Shown here: in pieces, positions 55,546 through 64,000 of the stretch
Layout of the letters: each line of letters starts with the position of its first letter
How positions within the stretch are numbered: position 1 is the first letter of the stretch
The notes under the pieces: model-generated
Told to the model about the DNA's origin: nothing
What the model saw: only the letters and a program-made list of their open reading frames with translations
The model's database searches: none
Made by a program: the position numbers and the translations under genes
Assembly: GCF_000247695.1 (NCBI RefSeq)
Contig: NW_004624778.1
Location: 9,917,868-9,981,867, forward strand
Length of the DNA: 64,000 nucleotides
Source of the DNA: Heterocephalus glaber
Lineage: Eukaryota > Chordata > Mammalia > Rodentia > Bathyergidae
Direction: 5' to 3'

Positions 55546-56700
55546 CTGGTGGGATTCCTCTAAGTCTACTATAAAGAGAAGCCAAGTAATCTAAGTAGGT
55601 GTGCAAAGGCTAGCATTTCTTTTTTGTGGCTGCAAATAATCAGCAAGTGTTATGTGGAGTGACCCGACTGGGTACATGCTAAATGAGCATCTTGTGTCCT
55701 TGGTGTGGATAAAGTATCCTGACCTCTCAGAGCCTCAGTTTCCTCCCCCACTAATGGACAAGCAGACCCTCTGCCCACTGCAGGGAGAGATGCCGAGCAC
55801 CCATTGAGGAGGTCTGAGGATGCTGGAAAGAGCCATGTGGATGTGAAGCTTTGCAGATGTTCAATCCCAGGCCTTGGGCCCAAACTATGCCTCTTCTCTC
55901 ACCATCTCAGCCTCTCCACTTGTCTGCAGAAGGGTGATTCGCTAATACACACACTTTATTAGTGACATGGGCTGCAAAGTTAGAAAGTAGGCTGAGCCAC
56001 AACAGGATCAAAATGCTGACCTAGGAACCTGGAATTTTTTAAAAAAGAAAATCCTTGATTCCTGTTGGATGAGATACCTCTTTTGTTCTTCCTCAGCAGG
56101 CCTCCAGGGCAGCAGAGCTGGGAGCAGTGGTGCTGTTCTTTAGGTCACTGATCAAGAATGCACATGGCTCCTCATTGCCAACAGGCAGGTTTTAAGAAGC
56201 CCCCAGTACCAGCAGAGTGCTGAGTGCTGGGCATTCCATGGACAGCAAGGCAGACATGGGGCAGTCCTGCCTGAGGCTGACAGGCTAGGTCTCAGAGATG
56301 TTGTTCAAGGAAGGACCCTGGACCATCTGCATGAAATTTAGCTGGGAGGAGGTGGTACTTGTTAAAATGCAGGACTATGGGCCCTGCCTTAGGATGTTCT
56401 GGGTCGGAATCCCAGGGGCTGGGACTGGGGGCCTACCCTTCAAACATGGTCTCCCTCTGACTGATTGTGTGCCTTGTGAGAACCAGCCCGCCAAGGATGG
56501 AAGCTGTTGAGGGAACTAAAGAACTAAGAAAAGGTTATAATGTCTTTATTATCTGCAAGAAAAGCCTAAAGCCTAAATCATTTTATATCCTACATATGTA
56601 ATTTGTTCAATATGCCTTTGACATTCACTGAATACATTTGGGTCACTTCCCCTCCTTCCCTTCCTGGTGGCCTCACCATATGTATATGGTGGAGACAGTA
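55546..56700. other. Intergenic DNA with a weak hAT trace
   Basis: GTACTTGTTAAAATGCAGGA to CAGGGGCTGGGACTGGGGGC (56345-56430) is MER20-like but too diverged to call. The rest is unassigned. Confidence 0.35.
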
Positions 56701-56756
56701 GTCTCCTCTCTCTCTCTCTTCCTCTTTCTCTCACCCTCTCTGTCACTGTCTCACCT
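56701..56756 (+). repeat. (CT)n-rich tract
   Basis: CTCCTCTCTCTCTCTCTTCC and onward, ahead of an inverted SINE. Confidence 0.88.
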
Positions 56757-56775
56757 CCTCCTCATGCATGTACGT

Positions 56776-56946
56776 GCATACTGGAAATTGAACCCAGAGC
56801 CTTCACACTGGGCTACATTTCCAGCCCATGTTTTGTTTTTTCTTTTGAGATAATCTCTTTAAATTGCCCAGACTGGGCTTGAACTTGATTCTCTTGCCTC
56901 AGCCCCTTAGAAGTGCTGGGATTACAGGTGTGCACGTCTGTCTAGT
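56776..56946 (-). mobile_element. B1-ID composite SINE
   Basis: GGAAATTGAACCCAGAGCCT, GGCTACATTTCCAGCCCATG, then GAGATAATCTCTTTAAATTG and GTGCTGGGATTACAGGTGTG. Confidence 0.85.
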
Positions 56947-59598
56947 GTCTCCTCTTATGAATTTACAACTTACTCATTTCTATAAACCAGGACAAAGTCT
57001 AGCATCACAGCCAAAATATGTCACCTCTCTCTAGTATGCACATGGGGAGGCATCAGTGGTCATGGGGTGATTTTACTCCTGACTGCAGGTGGGGGAGAGC
57101 GAGAGGAAGTTGCAAATAGCAATGGCTTTGTTTCCTATTTTAAAGAAACATAGCAAGGTTGTCGAATTAAGTGTGGCTTTATGAAGTCACTCAGTATCTA
57201 GGATCTTTCAAACTTAAGCATGTATCTTCCACTTTATTGCCCTAAACGACTGCTTCAGCACCTGCTCTTACATCTATCTTCTAGTTACTAGAAATGATAA
57301 AGAGAAGAAAGACACTTCTCACCTTGAAGAACACTTTCTGGGAGTTACACATGAAGTTCTGCTTACATCTTCTGGTCAGAATTTGGTCACAGAGCCACAT
57401 CTGACTGCAAAGGGATCTAGAAAATGTACTCTATTCTTGGGGGCCATGTGCTTAGTTAAAAGTCAGGATATTTTATCAAGGAAGAAGGAAGAATAGATAA
57501 AGAAAGCTGTTAGCAGTGCCTACAGCAGCATGGTGTTCTTCCTCAATCTGAGGGATGGTTTCAACCAGAATGCCTATATTTGAGTTGATTTATGAGTACA
57601 TATAAGCATAAGTGCCTCATGTCCCATAAGAGAAAAATTAGAGAACATGTGGACAAGTTGGTAGAAGTTAGAGTCCTAACATTATGAAGGCAGTCAGAGA
57701 GGAAAGCCTAATTTTTCAGAGATAAATACATAAAATTCCTCTGAATGACATCACTTTGGGTTTAGAGATAGCTGGACTTGGAACCTGTGGAATCTTATGT
57801 CATAAGGAAAGGAGTGCCTGTAGGACATTCTTTCTCTGGTTAAAGATGTCAGGTGTGCCCTCCATTCCTCATTTACAGCCCTGCCTGTAGGAGCAATGTG
57901 CCATTCCTAAGCCTGACTTACACTCCTACCCAGCTGATTTCCTGGACCCTAGAATCTACCTCCCCATAATTTTGTGCATGGTCAATTATTTTTTTTGATG
58001 CTTCACTGTGATGTTCTAGTGCTCCCTACTGCTTACCAAATACACTCTTGATTTCCTCACCAGGTACATGCACACGCATACATGCACACACATGCGTGCA
58101 CACACACACAGTCTACTCCCATTTCACAAGTCCACTTGCTGTTTCCTTAACTCACCCTGAGCCTCTTCGATCACTATCACCACTGGCTTGCTTTCAGAAG
58201 CTTTCCTAGTGTCCACTTGCCACTGCTGCAGAAGGACCTGTTCCTGCTGGCTGAAGGAGGGCAGGGGACATGTGGAGCAGAGCCACCCCAGCAATGGGTA
58301 GACCTGCCACTATGAAAAGCAACAGCGACAGCTGTCTCAGAGCAGAAGTGGCTCTGGCGGGCCCACAGATCTGGGATTACTGCTGTGTGGTACTGCAATT
58401 GTATTTTATTTATGATACAATATTCTTGCAGCAGTTGCTAACTGATTCACCTGATCAGACATGCTCTTTCCCTGTCTGAAGCCTTGCTGCATTTTCAGTG
58501 TCTCCTTCAGGCTAAAAATCACTCCTACCTTCACTGGATTAGGCTTGGCTGTGACACAGAGACTAAAGTCACAATAATTTAAATAAGATAATTTCTTTTT
58601 CTCTCACTCCAAGGTCTGGAGACTGCCCATTGCAGCCATGGGGGTGAGCTAAAGCCATTTGTGTTCCTGAGGATGTCATGGAGCAGAGTAGTGGCATCTA
58701 AGGGACAAGTGGGGACTGGAATTCAGCCCAAGCTCCTGGCCTAAGGCTGGGTCAGATAAGGTGCTCAGCACTGTTGTGTAATTTGCCTGCTAAGAGAAGT
58801 TAACTTAATGTTTTGTGTGTCTTCATAACTCAAGAATGTTTATTAGCTAGCTTTTTTTGCATGTATGTTTTTACTTTTAATTTGGAAAGGTTTCAAATAT
58901 ATACAAAGTAGAGAGAATAGTATCATGAGCCATAGTGTATCCTTCTTCTAATTTCCTCAATTACCTACTCAATGCCAGTCCACAGTGGCGTAGTTTCATC
59001 TGTACCTGTACTTAGCCCTTCTCAATGAAGTAACAACTTTCTAGATATTTCAGATCCTCTGTAAAGCATGTGTACACACAAGGGTTGTCTGCGTAGACAC
59101 CACCACAATACCATTATCCTATCTAAAATACAGTGATTCCTCGGAGTCATCAAGATCAAGTCAGTGTTTGCAATTCCCTAATTATCTTTATAGCTATTTG
59201 CTCAAATTACATTTCACAAAAGTCTAAACATTGCATTTGACTGATCTATTCTTTAGGTCTCCACAGTTTCCCCCTCCACCTCTTTTCACCTGATAATTTA
59301 TCTTTTGAAGAAAACAGTTGCAGAGTTTCTACAACTTGGATTTTGCTGATCGCATCCCAAAAGTGTTTTTAATAGGTTTCTTTGTTTCCTGTGCTTCCTA
59401 TCAATTGGTAATTAGAGCTGGAGATTTGATAGGTTGGGGGTTGGTTGTCTCTTTCTGGAAAAGCTACTTCCAAGTGGTGACATGCTCTCTATCAGGGGAC
59501 TCATCATGTCTTATTGTTTATCCTCTGGTGATGGCAGCCATTGAAGGTCACTGTCTAGAAATATTACTTCATTAGGATGATATTCTCATGAAATAATT
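56947..59598. other. Intergenic DNA, nothing recognised
   Basis: About 2.6 kb. A CA/CATGCA microsatellite lies at 58068-58111. No assigned transposon and no coding family. Confidence 0.4.
58068..58111 (+). repeat. CA-rich microsatellite
   Basis: Alternating ACACGCATACATGCACACAC and GCACACACACACA units. Confidence 0.9.
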
Positions 59599-59613
59599 TC
59601 TTCTTCATTTATC

Positions 59614-59704
59614 TTGTTGTTTTGTTTTTTGGTATTGGGGATCGAACTCAGGACCTTGCACTTGCAAGGCAGGCAGTGGAACTGGTGAGCTAAATCCCTG
59701 GCCC
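59614..59704 (-). mobile_element. ID-like SINE with perfect target duplication
   Basis: Inverted: GGTATTGGGGATCGAACTCA to AGCTAAATCCCTGGCCC. TCTTCTTCATTTATC at 59599-59613 and 59705-59719 is perfect. Confidence 0.96.
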
Positions 59705-59852
59705 TCTTCTTCATTTATCATATATTTCTAAAGAAAAAAATTTCTCCTTATTAAATATTTCATTATCTTAAAATAATAGAGGATATATAGGAAAAATAAG
59801 ATTTATGTTGGATATATTCACTCTCACTCTGTGTCTGTCTGTCTCTCTCTCC

Positions 59853-59998
59853 ATACTGGGGATTGAAGCCAGCACCTTCCCATTGTATATTTTATTTTGA
59901 GACAGGGTCTAAGTTGCTAAATTGCCCAGGCTAGGCTCAAATTTGTGATCCTCCTGCCTCAGCCTCCCTCAGAGTGCTGGGATTACAGTTATGGCCCC
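59853..59998 (-). mobile_element. B1-ID composite SINE, ID part shortened
   Basis: ATACTGGGGATTGAAGCCAG is the ID remnant. GAGACAGGGTCTAAGTTGCT, CCTCCTGCCTCAGCCTCC and GCTGGGATTACAGTTATG are the B1 part. Confidence 0.85.
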
Positions 59999-60462
59999 AG
60001 ATTAGCTTGGATTCTTTCTCCTTATTTACCAATTTCTAGCATCCTTCAAATGAGCTTTATCTTCTGAGAAAGTCATCCCATTACATTCTTGCTTCTAACC
60101 TTTTCCCCAGGACTTAATCATTTAGCTCCATCTCACTGCCACAGGGTCTTGGGATCTTTGACATTTCCTTGTGGCAGCCAGGTGCTCATATAATTTTCCC
60201 TGAAAACTGGAAACGTGATTGGGGACCTTGGGTGCCTGCTTCATTTCCTGTTGGCCCACATGTGAAGCTGAAGAGCTTTATTTAGCTTGTATGGCTCGTA
60301 CTTCCCAGCACTTAAGGCGTGCTCAGTGATGGCATGGGACATGTAGGTACAGGGTCTGGTTCTCCTTGCTCCCATCCAACCTGTCTCCCAGCTTCCCAAT
60401 TCAGCCTGAGGACTTTTACCTCTCTCCTACACTTACTCACCTCAAGCTGTTGTGGCTTCCCC

Positions 60463-60575
60463 TCCCTCTTTCTCTCTCCTCTTCCTCTTCCTCTCTTTCT
60501 TTCTCCCCATTCTTCCTCCTTCTCTCCTTTCCCTTTCTCCCTCTTCAGCTCTTTCTCTTTCTCCTTCTACTTTAC
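60463..60575 (+). repeat. Polypyrimidine tract
   Basis: About 110 bases almost wholly C and T (TCTCTCTCCTCTTCCTCTTC and onward), broken only by a few A/G. Confidence 0.93.
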
Positions 60576-61108
60576 TTCTGGGCCTTTGTTCATACTTTTG
60601 CTTCTGACCTAATGCCTCCCACATTTTCTCAGCTTGTTCGAAATGATCAACACCTCAGGGTCCTTATCTCACCCTGATCCATTCAAAGGATTTCTGGATC
60701 ATTCAAGCCCACTCTGCCATCTTCTCACCTCACTATCTTCCTGGGTTATGGATGCCCTTCTTGGTGACCTGACCCCCACAAGGGCTGTCAATGCCCTGTG
60801 CCCTTCTTTGCAAAACAGGCTGCATCTAGAATCCCAGCCATACCCAGCACAGGGCTGTTGTGACACCAGTCATGGTAGGTTCATTGAAGCACAGCTCTTT
60901 CATACAGAGTTTGAAAAGCTGTCTTTACTTGATGCCAACACAACATGAAGCAGAGCAGGAATTCTGTCATCAGTTTTGGAAGTTTTTGATGTCTGCGTGA
61001 CTGATGTGGTGGATTTGTTTTCATCTGTTGATTAAAGGGCAATGATGGTAGAGGCCTGGATCTGATACTGGGTTCTTAAAGGAGTTCTTCTCAAAACAGA
61101 TGTTTCTA
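60576..61108. other. Intergenic DNA, nothing recognised
   Basis: No repeat or coding family seen. Confidence 0.4.
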
Positions 61109-61290
61109 AGCTGGGTGTGATGGGTATCCCTGTAATCTCAGCTACTCAAGAAGCTGAGGCAGGAGGATCACAAGTTCCAGCCCACCCTGGGCAACTTTAG
61201 TGAGATCCTGTCTCAAAATAAAATGGGGTGGGAATGTAGTTCAGGGGTAGGGCACCCCAGTCCCATCTCTGGTGCCACAACAAAACAAAA
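61109..61290 (+). mobile_element. B1-ID composite SINE
   Basis: AGCTGGGTGTGATGGGTATC, AGTGAGATCCTGTCTCAAAA, then GGTGGGAATGTAGTTCAGGG and TCCCATCTCTGGTGCC with a CAAAA-rich tail. Confidence 0.88.
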
Positions 61291-61759
61291 CAACCTTCCA
61301 AAAAAAACCAAACAAGCCAGATGCTTCTGGGCTCCAGAAATACGCTGATATATAGAAACTTTTCTGTGGCCACAGTGGAGCCAGAAGAGAGAGAGGAATT
61401 AAAGTGTGGGTCAAGGACTAATGTAACAGTTCCAGCTCTACCTTATTGGGTGATGCTTTTCTCTTTTGAATCAGAAAGCATAGATGGACTTCACTTGTGT
61501 ACTTTTGAGTCTCACATGCTAAGCCTGCAAACATGTACTAGGCATTGATTTTGGCAAGGATGTTATATAAAGCATACAAAAGAAAAAATCCCAGTGAATG
61601 AGATATTTCCGTAAACCTTTCTCTTTTCAGAAATCTACTTAATGTACTTACTTCTATGGATTTAACTAATAGGAAAGTAGTGAAAAAGTCATTCCAACAT
61701 GATGGGAAAAAATGGGAAGTAGGAGTAATATTAGGTTAGATCATAAGACATACGAATTC

Positions 61760-61862
61760 CAGGTCTAACTCAGCCATGAATGATTGTGACCTTGCTCACA
61801 ACCCTGTTTCTGAGCCTTGTTTTCCTCATCCATAAACCAAGAAGTAGGCAGGACAATAATCA
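61760..61862 (+). repeat. MIR SINE relic
   Basis: TGATTGTGACCTTGCTCACA, TCTGAGCCTTGTTTTCCTCA, TCCATAAACCAAGAAG. Confidence 0.7.
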
Positions 61863-61914
61863 AGTTTCATTCCTGGAGACACCACTGTATTTATAATTCC
61901 AGAATTCTCTGTAT

Positions 61915-62040
61915 TATTTATAGACACCACAGCTATTTTCTCATTTGATCCTCACAATAAACCTATAAGGTAGGTCTGGTAGGGCTTTTTATTATCTGCA
62001 TTAGACAGCTTGGAGTGCTGAGGCTGAGCAATGTTGGTAT
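61915..62040 (-). repeat. MIR SINE relic
   Basis: Inverted: TTGATCCTCACAATAAACCT, TATAAGGTAGGTCTGGTAGG, then a degraded TTATCTGCATTAGACAGC. Confidence 0.75.
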
Positions 62041-62349
62041 TTTCTAACCTACAATAATCCCTTCTTAGAGGAGGCTCACTCCTAGGGATGGATGTTGATA
62101 TAAGGAGAATGTAGGCATCTGTCTGTTAGGTTTTTCTGATGCATGAATATGAAGGGTACATGAAGTGGACCATGATTTCCCTGTGTTTGTATTGCTGGTT
62201 TGTTTTTTGATGATTGTTTTTGTCTGTTGGATGTTGTGTTATTTTGTACTTTTCACTAAATGCATTAAGCAGGCAGTCTTAAACAGTAACTGGAGCAAAA
62301 ATGGTCATGGGTAAGGAGAGATGGAGAAGTAAAGGGGAGGGAACTAAGT

Positions 62350-62525
62350 GAAATAGCCAGGCACTGTTCTATATACTCTAATAGTATTAACTCCTCTAGT
62401 CCTCACATTAATGCTAGGAGCAAATTGCTATCACTATGCCCACTTTACAGACATTGAAACCAAGATTCCAAGAAGTTAAATACATGGCACAAATTAATAA
62501 GTGTCAGAGCCCTGTTAACTTCATA
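62350..62525 (-). repeat. MIR SINE relic
   Basis: Inverted: GCCAGGCACTGTTCTATATA, AGTCCTCACATTAATGCTAG, CCCACTTTACAGACATTGAA, ATAAGTGTCAGAGCCCTGTT. Confidence 0.85.
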
Positions 62526-62599
62526 TTGGGTAGTCATAAACCTTTGAGATATTATAATATAAAGTAAGAGTTAAAAAACTGTCCCCCAAATCTAGCAAG

Positions 62600-63010
62600 A
62601 TTGCAGAGGGGCATGCCATATATTGTTGGTAGCATTGACAATGAGTTTCGTCTTTTTAAAAGGCAATATGTGGCAAGAGCTATAAGGTTTTCCACACTTG
62701 ATTTAGGAATGTTGATTCTAGACATTTAGTCTAAGCTTATAGTTCTACAAAAGCAAAAAGCCATATGCATGAAATTTATTGTATGATCTGTACTAATGGA
62801 AAATTGGGAACAAATTAAATGCCTCAAAATGAGATCTGATAATTTCACAATACATTCACTTGTTGAATTATAAAAACATTTAAAATGACAATTATGAAGA
62901 CTGTGTTCTAAAAGGGCAAGAAGATGTTCCTTACAATATGTTAAGTTTTAGAAGCAAGATTAAAATATGTAGATTATGATATTGACAAAGCCTAAAATAA
63001 AACAGGAAAA
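62600..63010 (+). mobile_element. Ancient L1-like 3' region relic
   Basis: AAGCCATATGCATGAAATTT, AATGGAAAATTGGGAACAAA and TTGTTGAATTATAAAAACAT resemble ancient L1/HAL1 3' sequence. Boundaries are approximate. Confidence 0.5.
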
Positions 63011-63131
63011 AGCTCTATTGGTCATTTGTTAATTTTTTTTCTTTTTTCATTAACAGAGGCACTATGTTTATCTAACAGATAATGGAAAACGGAGAGTCTG
63101 TGGCAGAAGTGGACTGTAATGACCATCCAGG

Positions 63132-64000
63132 GTGAGGCTGGGGCTGAGGTGGGTCTCACTCCGGCTGCCCATCCCTGAGTTCGCTGGGGGCAGCCTGAGG
63201 GGTCTAGGCTTGGGAAGAGGGGGGTGCTCGAGGGATCCATGAGCTTGTGTGAAGCAGGAAGGATCCTGCCCTGCCAGTGCCACCCGGACTACGGTAGGTG
63301 TCTGGTTATCTTTGCTTTGCCTCACTTCTCCAATTCTTCATTCTTCAATTCTCAGAAGTCTTACAAGACGCTTTCCTGGAGTCAACCCTGACTGCTCCCT
63401 CAGCTCCTCCCATTGGGTGGGTGCTGTCCCGGGCAGTTCCCTTTCCTGGCACCCTGTACCACAGCCCATCTCTGCACCCAATGGGTTCTGTGGTGATGGT
63501 CTGTTTACCTACCAGGGATGCAGGGATTGGAGTCTCAAGCTGATCTGGGTCACCACCCTGTGCCCTGACTCAAGTACTCTTTCTCATCTCTAAGGTGAGG
63601 TACCTGAGTTTGTATTTTGTTCCTTCAGCTCCACATGCCATCATTTTGCCACCTAGTTTTCCCCACGTGCATGAAATAAAGGAACCACTGGTTCTGAAGA
63701 GAAGCCCCAGGGTAGGAAATGTGCTCTGACTTTCTGCCCCAAGTGTTTTCCAGCTTTGGTGTGGACCGTGAGCCTGGTCTGAGGGTTGTAGGGGGAGTTT
63801 TCTTAGCAGGTTCCTGTGTGCGCACAGACTGAGAACATTACTTCTGGGTGACTGCTCTTTGCTTCGGTCTTCTGAGTACCTAGCCGGCCAGCCAGAAGCC
63901 ATAAGTGACTTGGAAGCTGTGTCTCCACGTGTAAATTTGCAGGAGCCCTGATGTCACATATCTGCCTGCAGACTGTAGAAGTGGGCGTGTCTATGCATAG
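63132..64000. other. Intergenic DNA at the window end
   Basis: Moderately GC-rich unique sequence. The overlapping open stretches around 63249-63593 have no recognisable family. No RNF165 coding exon is visible. Confidence 0.4.

Noticed and set aside
1..64000. CRISPR array, operon or prokaryotic defence system
   Set aside because: The sequence is vertebrate nuclear DNA with spliced-gene structure and rodent retrotransposons. Direct repeats are SINE target duplications and microsatellites.

Overview
The window looks like mammalian nuclear DNA from a rodent. It carries B1 (7SL-derived) SINEs, many roughly 75-90 bp tRNA-derived ID-like SINEs, B1-ID composite SINEs, rodent-type L1 LINEs, and the older mammalian layer of MIR, ancient L1, MER5/MER20 and a MaLR-like LTR. 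The particular ID-like SINE and the B1-ID fusions make me think of a castorimorph or sciuromorph rodent. Beaver is my best guess, but that rests on memory of SINE style and is not proven.

I can support only one protein-coding feature. At 2699-2888 (+) there is a terminal coding exon of 62 complete codons that I recognise as the C-terminus of ARK2N (C18orf25, Arkadia-like 1), ending in a SUMO-interaction motif. Positions 1-2698 are the end of the preceding intron. From 2889 to about 6.6 kb lies a long, transposon-free 3' UTR with two good poly(A) signals. In human the next gene downstream on the same strand is RNF165/ARK2C, so the remaining roughly 57 kb would be the spacer between the two ARK2 paralogues. 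That follows from known synteny; no RNF165 exon is visible here.

The spacer is a record of transposon insertion. At 9.6-14.3 kb a younger truncated L1 sits inside an older L1. At 15.0-16.3 kb an antisense L1 has a perfect 16-bp target-site duplication and carries two ID-like SINEs. At 18.66-19.28 kb an L1 has a 5' inversion typical of twin priming. At 21.9 and 25.0 kb are MER5 and MER20 hAT fossils. At 32.6-34.0 kb is an ancient L1. At 36.7-37.9 kb is an antisense L1, followed by a MaLR-like LTR. At 39.9-42.5 kb is an ancient antisense L1. At 42.5-43.1 kb is an unassigned repeat holding the youngest-looking ID SINE. At 53.0-53.7 kb is another old L1 split by a B1-ID element. B1, ID and MIR copies are scattered throughout.

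I see no CRISPR array, operon, standalone tRNA or rRNA gene, CpG-island promoter or new protein system. The most interesting signals are structural: the insertion histories, a strong strand bias of the ID-like SINEs, a tandem SINE pair with a triplicated target, and an unassigned 90-bp dispersed sequence present twice.
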